A stretch of 64,000 bases of DNA from Psychroserpens sp. Hel_I_66 (GTDB taxonomy: Bacteria > Bacteroidota > Bacteroidia > Flavobacteriales > Flavobacteriaceae). Where the stretch lies: assembly GCF_000799465.1 (NCBI RefSeq), contig NZ_JUGU01000001.1, positions 434,001-498,000 of the forward strand. Reading direction: 5' to 3'. Positions 40,246 through 49,329 of the stretch are shown one piece after another. The stretch's first letter is position 1. Every line of letters begins with the position of its first letter. The position numbers and the translations under genes are program-made. Below the pieces are notes generated by a model. It did not search any database. It was not told where the DNA came from and saw only the letters and a program-made list of their open reading frames with translations.

Positions 40246-40921
40246 TCAATTCTTTTACTGCGGAAAAAACTGTTTTCTTAACATCAGTATCCATCCTTTT
40301 TTCTTTTGAAAATGATTGGTTGATTTCTATTTCTATTCCAATATAATTCTCTTTAAATTTAGTTCTTAAATACGTAGTAAAACCATCTGCTTTACCTAAA
40401 TAAGGATAATTAAATCTCACATTATAAACAGGATTTATAGAGTTGATTTTAGACTTTAACTGTTTAGCTAAATTTTTCTCAATTTGTTTTTTGGAGTCAT
40501 AAAGTATTCCAATATCACAATCCCGTTCTATACCATTTAAAATTGGTGTGAAGGAATGTATTGAGATATGTAAAACAGTAGTTCCGTTAAAAATTAATTT
40601 TGATATTTGAGATTCAATTTCATTTCTATAAGGGAAATATTGATTTTTTATTATGACTTGTTTTTCGCTCTGCGATAGCGGTTGAGTGAATTTCGAAAAT
40701 AAATCTTTGTTATGAAGCGAACGATTAAGTTCAATAAGTAACCTACTAATTTTGCTCGATTTTGAATATTCTGAAAGTGGTTTTAAATAATGAAAAAGAT
40801 CTAACGCTCCTAAGTCAAAACCCTTGTGAGTATCTAAAACCGCTTGATTATTTTTGAATGCATTTTCATATTGCTTCGGAATTTCATTTCCGCCATGTTC
40901 ACAACTGATGACGAGTTTCAC
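40229..40921 (-). CDS. N-formylglutamate amidohydrolase-like enzyme
   Basis: The protein has 230 residues and matches the FGase family: VISCEHGGNEIPKQY at the N-terminus (metal-binding His region), DTHKGFDLGALDLFHYL, LLIELNRSLHNKDLFSKFT and VLHISIHSFTPIL with a second His pair. Classical FGases finish histidine degradation by cleaving N-formylglutamate. No hut gene is near. Instead it is the third gene of a unit with an ATP-grasp ligase and a GCS2 ligase, with a 4-base ATGA overlap, so the substrate is more likely an N-acyl or amide product of those enzymes. This role is inference. Confidence 0.85.
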   Translation of the reverse strand: MKLVISCEHGGNEIPKQYENAFKNNQAVLDTHKGFDLGALDLFHYLKPLSEYSKSSKISRLLIELNRSLHNKDLFSKFTQPLSQSEKQVIIKNQYFPYRNEIESQISKLIFNGTTVLHISIHSFTPILNGIERDCDIGILYDSKKQIEKNLAKQLKSKINSINPVYNVRFNYPYLGKADGFTTYLRTKFKENYIGIEIEINQSFSKEKRMDTDVKKTVFSAVKELITPKS

Positions 40922-42144
40922 GGTTTGAACAATTCATTATTCTGGAGACATTCAGCAAGTTGGGAATATGTTTTTTTAATATTTTCTTCGGAAAAATCTT
41001 CGTCAATCGCCTTTAGAATTCTAGAGGATAGTGTTCCGTTATTTAAAATGAACGCGATGATTTTTTGATTTTCCGAAGAAATTGAATCTTTTACATTATT
41101 GAAGACATGTGTCCAGATATCTTGCATTGTTGCCTTTTCCTTAATTCCGAAGAGAGATAAATACTTTAAATTTTCAACTTTTGAAAGCTCTCCATATTTG
41201 ATGCCATCGTTCAAAATCTCAAAAAGATCTTCTTTTTTCCATTGTTTTTGACTCTTTAAATCACAAAATTCCTCATTAACTAAAGCTTTTAAAACCTCAA
41301 TGATAAAAATGCAAATAGCGATATCTGCTTTAGCACATTCCTGAACATCTACGAGGCGAATCTCAATAGCATTTCTATCAAAACGAGCAATTGCTCCTCG
41401 CGAGTTTAAAAAGTGATGATCTAATATTTTATTGGTATCAAAGGGCTTAATGGCTTTTTTTATGGGTTCAAAAATGATGTTTTGATATTCCGATTTGCTA
41501 AAAACCTGTTCTGGAATTACGGTACCTGTCATTTCTGGGATTTCCTTTTGATTGATTTTATAATATTCCAATCTCGAATCTAAAAAAGCGGTTGTTTTGC
41601 CTTCCAAAATTGGTGAGCTGGCACATAATCCTGGGATAAGTGGGAGTAAAATCCTGATGGCTGCGTGGAGTTTTTCAAATTCTTCGTCATCGTAAAAAGG
41701 GAGGTTTATATGGGTGCTTTGTACATTGCTCCAACCGTGCCCCTTACAGTCAAAAATTCTATTGTAAAGTTCATAAACCTCACTGTAACTGTGTTTCCAT
41801 AATTGGGTATCTGTTAAAGGGTTCATTAAAGGATGGGATGCTGTTGGTAATAATTGCGCGTCAATTTGCTTTAACAAATGATTGATTTCAATGATGTTTT
41901 CATGAAATTTTTCAGAAAGTTTCTCTAAATCTTCTGTTGGCCCATTGGTTTTTAGTTCTACTACGTGAGCTACTAGTTCGTTGCTCCAGGCAATGTCTCC
42001 ATTGTCGATATCTGAGGTTAATTCTCCATTTTTTAATGATAATAATTTATCTACAGTTGGACTCACTTTAAAGTTAGAATTATTAACTAACATATATTCT
42101 AGCTCTATCCCAAAAACTTCAAAAAGGTGGTAACGTTTACTCAT
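40918..42144 (-). CDS. Glutamate-cysteine ligase-like (GCS2/YbdK-type) carboxylate-amine ligase
   Basis: The protein has 408 residues. It starts HLFEVFGIELEYMLVNNSNF, where FGIELEYM holds the acidic metal ligands of the glutamine-synthetase-like fold, and has VAHVVELKTNGP and NVQSTHINLPFYDDEEFEKLHAAIRILLPLIPGLCASSPI. GCS2 enzymes join the carboxylate of glutamate to an amine with ATP hydrolysis; not all members make gamma-glutamylcysteine. It overlaps the upstream ATP-grasp gene and the downstream FGase gene by 4 bases each (ATGA), so the three are translated together. Confidence 0.87.
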   Translation of the reverse strand: MSKRYHLFEVFGIELEYMLVNNSNFKVSPTVDKLLSLKNGELTSDIDNGDIAWSNELVAHVVELKTNGPTEDLEKLSEKFHENIIEINHLLKQIDAQLLPTASHPLMNPLTDTQLWKHSYSEVYELYNRIFDCKGHGWSNVQSTHINLPFYDDEEFEKLHAAIRILLPLIPGLCASSPILEGKTTAFLDSRLEYYKINQKEIPEMTGTVIPEQVFSKSEYQNIIFEPIKKAIKPFDTNKILDHHFLNSRGAIARFDRNAIEIRLVDVQECAKADIAICIFIIEVLKALVNEEFCDLKSQKQWKKEDLFEILNDGIKYGELSKVENLKYLSLFGIKEKATMQDIWTHVFNNVKDSISSENQKIIAFILNNGTLSSRILKAIDEDFSEENIKKTYSQLAECLQNNELFKP

Positions 42145-43592
42145 GATAATTCTAATCTAGTTTTTAAGGCAGACAAGATTGTAGTGTAGATTTTATCTCC
42201 ATAATACCTATCCTCGACACCAAAATCAATATTTGGATTATCATTAATTTCTATAACCATTGGTTGATCATTTATGACTTTAATATCTATTCCAAATAGG
42301 CCTTTGCCTATTAATTTTGCACTTTTTACAGCCATATTCAAAACAATTTTTGGCACTTCTTCTAATGGCAAACAATCTGCATTACCATCTTGGTCATCCT
42401 TTTTCTTTGCTTTCCAATTATAGATTTGCCAATGGCCTTTTGCCATGTAATATTTGCAGGCAAAAAATGGCTGGTCATCAATAATGCCAATTCTCCAATC
42501 ATAATCTGAAGGACAGAATTCCTGTGCAATAATAAGGTCTGATTCCTTTAGCATATCTGTGACTAAACTCTCATATTCTGCCTCTGTTTTTGCTTTTTTG
42601 ACACCAAAGGAAAATGTAGAATCTGGTGCTTTTAAAACGCAAGGCAGGCCAATTGTTTTTAAAACACTATTCTTGTTGTCTTTATGTATAATAATAGTTT
42701 TTGGCGTCGCAATATTGGCGTTATTTAAAGCTTCAGCCATATATACTTTATTGCAGCATTTTAATATAGCATCAGGGTAATCAACTATAGCAATTCCCTC
42801 TTGCTGCGCTTTTCTTGCAAAGGCATAAGTTTCATTATTGACTTCGGTACTCTGGCGAATAAATAAGGCGTCAAAAGAGGATAATCTAGAAAGATCTTTG
42901 GGTTCTATAATTTCAGCATAAATATTCATTTTCTCAGCAACATCCAAGAATTTTTTTAGAGCCTTTGCGTTGCTTGGAGGCGCTGGGTCATTGGGATTTA
43001 CTAGAATAGCAAGATCAAAATCATAATTAGCTAACTTAGGAGTATCGTAACGTTTTTTGCCAAAATACTGGTTTGCAAACGTTTGAACGGTATCAAAATG
43101 TTCTTTTGGAATTTCGGATTCTGAAATTGCTCGAATACTCTGTACAACCCATTTTGTGTTGTGATTAAAAGTGACTCTCAAAAAAGGAACCTGAAAATGT
43201 TTATAAAACAAACTGCTCATCTCCTTATATTTTTGAGCTACATTCTGTCCAAAATAAATGCTCAATGTGAACTCTCTGGATTTGATGTTTTTTAAACTTT
43301 GCTGTATGACATCGTCAAACTCATCTGAGACAATACGTACCAGTTTTAAAGCTCTTAAATCTACTATATTTTTCACCGTAGGTATTGGCAAATGATCTCT
43401 GGCCTCTGCCAACAGCGATACATAATATCCTTTAGATTGGTATGAGTAATCTTTACAAAGATTAAAAATTCTTGCCTTTTTTAATTGTGAAAATTTAGGA
43501 TTCGTGAGATATTCCTGTGAAGATATAACTTTAATATTCTCAATCAAAAAATTCCATTTTTCTGGTTGATTGACAACAATGTATTTATTCAT
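42141..43592 (-). CDS. RimK-family ATP-grasp ligase with N-terminal RLAN-type domain
   Basis: The protein has 483 residues. The N-terminal part (about 1-180; YIVVNQPEKWNFLIENIKVISSQEYL, GYYVSLLAEARDHLPIPTVKNIVDL) resembles the RimK-like ATP-grasp N-terminal (RLAN) domain. The C-terminal part (about 190-480) is an ATP-grasp: LPCVLKAPDSTFSFGVKKA, LIIAQEFCPSDYDWRIGII and the Mg-ligand end KVINDQPMVIEINDNPNIDFG. Such enzymes ligate amino acids to carboxyl groups through an acyl phosphate. E. coli RimK adds glutamates to S6, but this longer branch is distinct. It is the first gene of the triad, with a promoter just upstream. Confidence 0.87.
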   Translation of the reverse strand: MNKYIVVNQPEKWNFLIENIKVISSQEYLTNPKFSQLKKARIFNLCKDYSYQSKGYYVSLLAEARDHLPIPTVKNIVDLRALKLVRIVSDEFDDVIQQSLKNIKSREFTLSIYFGQNVAQKYKEMSSLFYKHFQVPFLRVTFNHNTKWVVQSIRAISESEIPKEHFDTVQTFANQYFGKKRYDTPKLANYDFDLAILVNPNDPAPPSNAKALKKFLDVAEKMNIYAEIIEPKDLSRLSSFDALFIRQSTEVNNETYAFARKAQQEGIAIVDYPDAILKCCNKVYMAEALNNANIATPKTIIIHKDNKNSVLKTIGLPCVLKAPDSTFSFGVKKAKTEAEYESLVTDMLKESDLIIAQEFCPSDYDWRIGIIDDQPFFACKYYMAKGHWQIYNWKAKKKDDQDGNADCLPLEEVPKIVLNMAVKSAKLIGKGLFGIDIKVINDQPMVIEINDNPNIDFGVEDRYYGDKIYTTILSALKTRLELS

Positions 43593-43624
43593 ATGTTACG
43601 CTATATAAGCGATCTAATTTTAAA

Positions 43625-43658
43625 CAAATTTATATAAATTTTATAGATTTTTTACAAA
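43625..43658 (-). promoter_or_regulatory. Promoter of the RimK-GCS2-FGase operon
   Basis: On the minus strand TTTG (plus 43655-43658) and TAAATTTG (plus 43625-43632) are 22 bases apart, fitting the Bacteroidetes pattern. The predicted start gives a leader of about 25 bases. A small CGCT/AGCG hairpin (43599-43611) follows in the leader. Confidence 0.6.
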
Positions 43659-43674
43659 TAAAAAAAATAAAAAT

Positions 43675-45456
43675 TCAGTTTGTAAATAGTTTATAGATAG
43701 GGTATTGTAGGTGTGCTTTTTCGTAATTGCTGCTTTTTTTATGGAGCCAATCTAATTGTGCATACCAATTATTGGCAAAATCTGTGTCAGAGGTTTTTTT
43801 AGCGTTAAACTCATCTTGCAATTGTGGATTGTCTGCTAATAATTCTTTGGCTTTATCTTCCCAAACGTAAGGAGAAAACCCTTCTTTTTGTTGTAAAATA
43901 GTATCGAAAAAATTCCAGCTAAAGAAAGAATCTGGAGCTTGAGGCTCTAAGGTTTCCAGTAAATACCTAAATGCATTTTGGTTTGTGTAAATTATAAAAT
44001 CACCTTTCATAAAGTTTACTTTTTCTTCGGAAATAGTTAATTCTACATTATAATGGGAGTAGTGACCTTCATAGGGGCTTTTTCGAGTTTCGTAATCTTT
44101 AATTTTGTACGACTGAACGGAAATAACAGTGTCGTTTTCAAAAGGTCTCATCTCGACATTATTCAGTTTTAATAAGTCTATAACAGTCCACCAACCTTGA
44201 GGGATTACATAAGCGCTTGGGATATTTACCTCCAAAGTTGAGGTCATGTAATTTCTATACTCTACTGGTTTTGTAAACGGTTTGGTAGTGTCATATTGTA
44301 ATCTTTTTGCTCCAGTTAAATCACTATCAATCCTAGCACCTTCATACCCTTTAAATTGTAATGTTGAACTTCTTGTAGTATCAATTGCCCATTGTAAAGG
44401 ATATGTTTTTTTCTTCCGAAGAATATCTAATGCATTTTTGCGTAATGATGAAATGGTCTCACCTTCATTTTCGGTAATTTCAATCATACTTTTCATGAGA
44501 TCATATGTGCCTTCGACCCTTTGTTTGTAAGGTTTTAGCATGTGGGTTTCTACCATCATACCAAGTGAGTTAAAAAGAGTTGTATATCCTGTTGAATATC
44601 GAGGAGAATCCATAAATTGAGAAAATCCTTTCTCTGGAGTGCTGTTAAAAACGTTGACGTATGGTGTTATTTCCCAATTTTTTTCAGAGAGTTTGTGCTC
44701 TAACTCAGGCATCATTTTGGTATGAAGAAATTCGCCAAGTTCTCCACCTAATTTATTGTGTTGGGTAAACAAATGCGTTAATGTATATTGATAATCTGCA
44801 CCATTGCTCACGTGGTTATCTATAAAGACATCTGGCTCTAATAGGTGATAGATTTTTGCAAAGGTCCTTGCGTTTTTTGTGTCACATTTTATAAAATCCC
44901 TATTAAGATCAAAATTTCTGGCGTTGCCTCTAAAACCGTATTCTTCTGGTCCGTTTTGATTGGTTCTGGTTGTGGAGTTTCGGTTGAGGCTTCCTCCAAT
45001 ATTATAAATGGGAATCGCTACTAAAACCGTAGTTTTTGGCATATCTACTTTACCTTGAACAATATCCCTAAAGAGCATCATTGTGGCATCGATACCATCA
45101 GGCTCTCCAGGATGAATGCCATTGTTGATGAGTATGAGGCGCTTGGTTTTTTTTACTTCGGAAAAATTAAAATTTGCTTCAGAATTTAAGCTAACAATAT
45201 GCAATGGTTTCCCCGAATCTGTTTCGCCAATTGCCTGAATATTAATTTGAGGATATGTGTCTGCCAATGCTTCATAAAATGTAATAGTTTCTTGGTAGGT
45301 TGCTGTCTTTAAACCATCAGATTTTTCAAAAACCGTTGTAAAATCCTGATCATTTTTTTTGTTTTCCGAAGAACAAGAACTCCATGTTACAATTAAAAGA
45401 AAAAGTAGGGCTATTATAAAAAACTGACTTTTAAAGTATTGCTTAAAATTGTTCAT
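43675..45456 (-). CDS. M14-family zinc carboxypeptidase lipoprotein
   Basis: The protein has 593 residues with a lipoprotein signal (lipobox SSC near residue 28). The M14 domain (about 50-340) has the metal-binding INNGIHPGEPDGID (HxxE) and a second His in DVFIDNHVSNGADYQYT. M14 enzymes remove C-terminal residues; D-glutamyl and other variants exist. The C-terminal half (about 350-593) is an extra region seen in flavobacterial homologues. It lies 82 bases upstream of the ATP-grasp gene on the same strand, but a promoter in that gap suggests separate transcription. Confidence 0.88.
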   Translation of the reverse strand: MNNFKQYFKSQFFIIALLFLLIVTWSSCSSENKKNDQDFTTVFEKSDGLKTATYQETITFYEALADTYPQINIQAIGETDSGKPLHIVSLNSEANFNFSEVKKTKRLILINNGIHPGEPDGIDATMMLFRDIVQGKVDMPKTTVLVAIPIYNIGGSLNRNSTTRTNQNGPEEYGFRGNARNFDLNRDFIKCDTKNARTFAKIYHLLEPDVFIDNHVSNGADYQYTLTHLFTQHNKLGGELGEFLHTKMMPELEHKLSEKNWEITPYVNVFNSTPEKGFSQFMDSPRYSTGYTTLFNSLGMMVETHMLKPYKQRVEGTYDLMKSMIEITENEGETISSLRKNALDILRKKKTYPLQWAIDTTRSSTLQFKGYEGARIDSDLTGAKRLQYDTTKPFTKPVEYRNYMTSTLEVNIPSAYVIPQGWWTVIDLLKLNNVEMRPFENDTVISVQSYKIKDYETRKSPYEGHYSHYNVELTISEEKVNFMKGDFIIYTNQNAFRYLLETLEPQAPDSFFSWNFFDTILQQKEGFSPYVWEDKAKELLADNPQLQDEFNAKKTSDTDFANNWYAQLDWLHKKSSNYEKAHLQYPIYKLFTN

Positions 45457-45507
45457 AAGGTGTTAATTTCTTTATAGACATGGTTTAATATAACTATAAA
45501 GTTAAAT

Positions 45508-45515
45508 TAAATTTG
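45508..45515 (+). promoter_or_regulatory. Promoter -7 box of the 45544 gene
   Basis: TAAATTTG, an exact -7 match, ends 28 bases before the ATG at 45544. No clear -33 element. It lies in the 87-base divergent spacer shared with the M14 peptidase gene. Confidence 0.5.
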
Positions 45516-45543
45516 GTTTATCCCTCTAAAATTAATTACCCTA

Positions 45544-45930
45544 ATGAATGTTTTTATTTTACCCTTCGGAAAAATCAATTTGATTAATTCCAGCATTGCA
45601 GAAGTCATCATTAATGATGGTGTCATACTTGATAAATCAATGGTTGAAACCTACCAAAATTTATTTAGAACGAATCTTGAGCCTCCTTTTTTACTGCTGG
45701 TAAATAATGAGCACGCTTACTCATACACATTTGAAGCACAGTTAGAAATGGGCAAGTTAAAAGAGATTGCTTTTCGCGCATTTGTAGTTTACAGTCAAAG
45801 TGCAGAAATGGCAACTCAAATAATCATGGATCTTAATAAGAACAATAATTCTAATATTAGGTTGTTTAAAGAAAGACAATCTGCTTTAGATTGGTTGCTC
45901 CATGAATTTAATAATAAAAGTCTTGTCTAA
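45544..45930 (+). CDS. Small protein of unknown function, STAS/SpoIIAA-like
   Basis: This 128-residue protein has an alternating beta-alpha pattern (GKINLINSSIAEVIINDGVI, then PPFLLLVNNEHAYSYTFEAQLE, then AFRAFVVYSQSAEMATQIIMDL) and no signal peptide or membrane segment. The layout recalls STAS/SpoIIAA-like sensory domains found alone in flavobacteria, but no ligand or partner is evident. It precedes ctlX by 47 bases on the same strand, so cotranscription is likely. Confidence 0.65.
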   Translation: MNVFILPFGKINLINSSIAEVIINDGVILDKSMVETYQNLFRTNLEPPFLLLVNNEHAYSYTFEAQLEMGKLKEIAFRAFVVYSQSAEMATQIIMDLNKNNNSNIRLFKERQSALDWLLHEFNNKSLV

Positions 45931-45977
45931 TTTCTTTGCTAATTTTATCTAATTTAGCAGTTCCTTAATTTTAATAA

Positions 45978-46910
45978 ATGTCACAAACAACAAATACGAT
46001 TTTAATGATTCGCCCTGTGAATTTCAGAATGAACGAACAAACAGCGGTCAATAATTATTTTCAAGAAGATATCAATATCAAAAACGCAGAGATCAACAAA
46101 AAGGCACAAAAAGAATTTGATGATTTTGTGGATAAGTTGAGATCTTTTGGTGTTAATGTAATTGTAGAAAATGATGATGTGTCTTTTGATACTCCAGATT
46201 CTATTTTCCCCAACAATTGGGTGAGTTTTCATGAAAATGGCGATGTTGGTATTTACCCCATGTTTGCTGAAAACCGCAGAAAAGAAAGACGTGACGAAGT
46301 GTTTATGCGCTTGGAAAAAGAAGGGTTTTTGATAGAAAATATCATAGATTACACAAGTGCTGAAGATGAAGGTCTATTTTTGGAAGGTACTGGAAGCTTG
46401 TTGTTAGATCGCATTAATGCGAAAGCGTATTGTGCATTGTCACCAAGAGCAGACGAAGATTTGTTTATTGAGTTTTGTGAAGATTTTGAGTATACACCAA
46501 TAGTATTTACTGCCTATCAAAATGTTGAAGGTAAGCGTTTACCAATATACCATACTAATGTGATGATGTGTTTGGCAGAGCAGTTTTCGGTGATTTGTTT
46601 AGATTCTATTGATGACAAGAAAGAGCGCAAAAGCGTGATTAAAAATCTTAAGGTAGATGGTAAGGAAATTATTGAAATTTCCGAAGAACAAATGCATCAT
46701 TTTGCTGGTAACATGTTACAGGTCAAAGGGTCTGATAATAAGCGTTATTTGATAATGAGTAAAGCTGCGCATGATAGTCTTAATCCAAAACAAATCGCTC
46801 AAATTGAGAAATTTTGTCCTATAGTTTCGAGTAGTTTGGAAACGATAGAAACCTGTGGAGGTGGAAGCGCGCGATGTATGATGGCTGAGGTTTTCTTGCC
46901 TAGAGCGTAA
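45978..46910 (+). CDS. ctlX: Citrulline-utilisation hydrolase CtlX (amidinotransferase fold)
   Basis: The protein has 310 residues and fits the CtlX family: ILMIRPVNFRMNEQTAVNNYFQ at the N-terminus, SIFPNNWVSFHENG, LEGTGSLLLDR (Glu), LPIYHTNVMMCLAEQF (His) and the nucleophile Cys in GGGSARCMMAEVF. It is the second guanidino/ureido-type enzyme in the window, besides 30001-30915. The exact reaction is uncertain; the name comes from citrulline-utilisation clusters. No other arginine-catabolism gene is adjacent; it is convergent with the histidine kinase gene. Confidence 0.87.
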   Translation: MSQTTNTILMIRPVNFRMNEQTAVNNYFQEDINIKNAEINKKAQKEFDDFVDKLRSFGVNVIVENDDVSFDTPDSIFPNNWVSFHENGDVGIYPMFAENRRKERRDEVFMRLEKEGFLIENIIDYTSAEDEGLFLEGTGSLLLDRINAKAYCALSPRADEDLFIEFCEDFEYTPIVFTAYQNVEGKRLPIYHTNVMMCLAEQFSVICLDSIDDKKERKSVIKNLKVDGKEIIEISEEQMHHFAGNMLQVKGSDNKRYLIMSKAAHDSLNPKQIAQIEKFCPIVSSSLETIETCGGGSARCMMAEVFLPRA

Positions 46911-46930
46911 ACAAGATTTTTAGTAGAGAT

Positions 46931-48976
46931 TTAATTTCTAGGCTCAATTTTAGGTAGCTCAACATAGAATTTAGTACCGATTCCTGGTGTGCTTTCTACC
47001 CAAATTCTACCATTGTTAAGCTCTACCAACTCTTTACAGATAGTTAGGCCTAATCCAGTTCCTTTTTCGTTATTTGTGCCTCTTGTAGAGTAGGTTCCAT
47101 TTTCAAAAAGCTTATCTACATTTTCTCTTGAAATGCCTACTCCAGTATCTTCAACACAAATTAAACTTTTACCATTGAGGTCGGAGTTTGAAACCGTTAT
47201 GGAGTCGCCCACTCTAGTGAACTTAACAGCGTTTGTAATTAGATTTTGAATTACGATTTCAATCATGCTTCTATCTGCATAAATAAAATCTCTTCGGGAT
47301 TCATCAATGAGTACAATTCGTTTTTGCTCTACTTTTTGCTCCACCAAATTGATTTTATTCTTAAATACATCCTGAATATTGAAAATTTCTGCCTTTGGCT
47401 CCAGATTTTGCATTTGCGATTTAGACCAGTTGAGTAAGTTGTAAAGTAATTGTGAAGCACTATCTGCATTTTCGCTGAGTTCTGGCACTAAATCGTAGAA
47501 TTCCTCTCTGGAAATGCCATCTTCTTTTAGTAAATCTATAAAGCCTTTTATAGAAGAAATAGAATCTTTTAAATCATGCGAAACGATTGAGAACAATCTA
47601 TCTTTTACATTGTTTACGTCCTCAAGATGTTTAGTTTGAATTGCAAATTCTTCGTTTTGATGCTGTATTTTGGTGTTCTTATCTTGAAGTTCTCTGTTAA
47701 ATTTTAATGTGTTTTTGCGTTTAAGATAAATTAATAGAAGTATGGTTGATACGATTAAAAAAGCAGCGCCAAGAACATAGGAAATGGCTTTTAGTTTTTT
47801 GAACTCAGTAGCATCTTGTTCTTGTAATCCTATTGTATTCAAGTCTTTATTTTCTTCTATTGGTTCTACTTCAATAGGATTTGTGATTACAGGAATCATG
47901 GGCTGATTGTCCTTGTCAAGCTCGCTCTTTAGTGCAAAATATTTCCCTTGCCAGTAAAACGCATTTTGGAACTTACCATTGATAGAGTCTAACTCTTTAT
48001 GTAATTTATAATTTTTAAGAAGTTCTGGTTTATTATTGATTTTTTCAGCAATCCTAAGTGCTTCATCTAATCTAATTGCTGCAGATTTTAAATTTTTGAG
48101 TTGAATATTTAATTCGCCAATTGTATTAAGCGCTCTTAAAACACCATTTTCATTATTGATTTTTCTATTAAATTCTAAGCCTTCAAACAAATAATCTGTG
48201 GATGTTCTGTAATCTTTAAAACGTAAATATTCTTCACCAATTCTTGGTAATATTTCACCGCGAAAGGTTTGATCTGTATCGTTATTGAGAAGCGCCAAAA
48301 CTTTTTCATAGTACTCAATAGCTTTTCTATGCTCTTTTCTGTTAGAATATAGGTTTGCTATGTTTCTCATGGAAGTTTTTATTCCAATGCTATCTTTTAA
48401 TTGTTCTCTTACAGCTAATGCTTTAATATTAAACTCTAGAGATTTATCTATTTGATTAGTGTTGCAGTAAGCTTCTGCCAGGTTATTGTATGCAGAGCTT
48501 AATTCATTTTTGAGATCTCTTGTTTCAAAAGTCTGTATTGCAGATAACGAACTTTGTAAGCCTAAAGCATAATTACCACGTCTAATTTCAATTAGACCAA
48601 TACTGTTATTCACCTTGGCAATTCCTAATGTATCACCTAATTCACTGTAATAGTTTCTTGACCTATTATAACCATCAATTGCATTATAGTAATCATCGTT
48701 TTGAGCATATATTAATGCTTTGTAATAGTTGACATCAGCAATACCTTTTGTATGGTTTAGTAATTTAGATAAGCGTTCTGTATTGTCAATATAGGTAAGC
48801 GCCTTTTTGTAGCTTTTAGCATCGTAAAGTGCTTTAATTAAACTAAGAGAAGTTTCAACTTTTGCTGAATCTTGTTTTTGGTAAGCTAATTCCACAGTAA
48901 GACTATCGATCTCATTTGTTTGTGAAAAACAAAAAAGCGATGTAAATAAAACAGTTAATGTAATTAACTGTCTCAT
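46931..48976 (-). CDS. TPR-containing sensor histidine kinase
   Basis: The protein has 681 residues: signal peptide (1-18), about eight TPR-like helical repeats (about 25-360, for example AYNNLAEAYCNTNQIDKSLEFNIKAL), a membrane segment (about 395-417), a coiled linker, then HisKA with H-box LFSIVSHDLKDSISS (His near residue 466) and HATPase_c with N-box QNLITNAVKF, VEDTGVGIS and GTGLGLTICKEL. The TPRs should be periplasmic. There is no response regulator beside it, so it is an orphan kinase here. Minus-strand TAATTTTG (plus 49002-49009) is a good -7 box. Confidence 0.95.
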   Translation of the reverse strand: MRQLITLTVLFTSLFCFSQTNEIDSLTVELAYQKQDSAKVETSLSLIKALYDAKSYKKALTYIDNTERLSKLLNHTKGIADVNYYKALIYAQNDDYYNAIDGYNRSRNYYSELGDTLGIAKVNNSIGLIEIRRGNYALGLQSSLSAIQTFETRDLKNELSSAYNNLAEAYCNTNQIDKSLEFNIKALAVREQLKDSIGIKTSMRNIANLYSNRKEHRKAIEYYEKVLALLNNDTDQTFRGEILPRIGEEYLRFKDYRTSTDYLFEGLEFNRKINNENGVLRALNTIGELNIQLKNLKSAAIRLDEALRIAEKINNKPELLKNYKLHKELDSINGKFQNAFYWQGKYFALKSELDKDNQPMIPVITNPIEVEPIEENKDLNTIGLQEQDATEFKKLKAISYVLGAAFLIVSTILLLIYLKRKNTLKFNRELQDKNTKIQHQNEEFAIQTKHLEDVNNVKDRLFSIVSHDLKDSISSIKGFIDLLKEDGISREEFYDLVPELSENADSASQLLYNLLNWSKSQMQNLEPKAEIFNIQDVFKNKINLVEQKVEQKRIVLIDESRRDFIYADRSMIEIVIQNLITNAVKFTRVGDSITVSNSDLNGKSLICVEDTGVGISRENVDKLFENGTYSTRGTNNEKGTGLGLTICKELVELNNGRIWVESTPGIGTKFYVELPKIEPRN

Positions 48977-49001
48977 AGCTTAATAGTAGTATCAATAATT
49001 G

Positions 49002-49009
49002 CAAAATTA
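49002..49009 (-). promoter_or_regulatory. Promoter -7 box of the histidine kinase
   Basis: The minus strand reads TAATTTTG, an exact -7 match 25 bases before the ATG. No clear -33 element is visible. Confidence 0.5.
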
Positions 49010-49305
49010 TTTTTACACGAAACTGGGTAGTTAGAGTGCTGAAATAATAATGTCAATCTCAATAAAGATTGATTATTATGGGTCATCAACGTTTGGGACT
49101 TTGATTAATAGCAATTCAAAAATGTGCAAAAAGGTTGTTAAACCCTAATATTTAGGTTTTAATACCTATAAATTAGTTAAAGTGAATTCTAGAATTTATA
49201 AAAACATCGATGAATAGATAAACGGTAAAAATCATGGAAAAACAACACTTTTATCGACGAAATGCATTGACTCATAAGGTATTGGTACAATTAACTGAAT
49301 CACAA
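49010..49305. other. AT-rich spacer between histidine kinase and GH53 genes
   Basis: This is most of the only gene-free stretch above 300 bases (48977-49305). Apart from the kinase promoter and a 31-codon open frame (49234-49329, plus strand), no terminator hairpin with a T-run, tRNA or repeat was seen. Confidence 0.5.
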
Positions 49306-49329
49306 TTAATTAAGATTGTAAACATCTAA
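49234..49329 (+). CDS. Possible 31-residue small protein
   Basis: An ATG at 49234 opens 31 codons (MEKQHFYRRNALTHKVLVQL, then TESQLIKIVNI) ending in TAA, antisense to the last 24 bases of the GH53 gene. The C-terminal half looks like the leader of peptide-product precursors (Leu/Ile spacing) but has no Gly-Gly and no core peptide. No promoter is evident. This may be chance. Confidence 0.2.
   Translation: MEKQHFYRRNALTHKVLVQLTESQLIKIVNI

Noticed and set aside
40229..40921. Histidine-degradation (Hut) pathway based on the FGase homologue
   Set aside because: No hutH, hutU or hutI is nearby, and the gene is coupled to two ligases instead.
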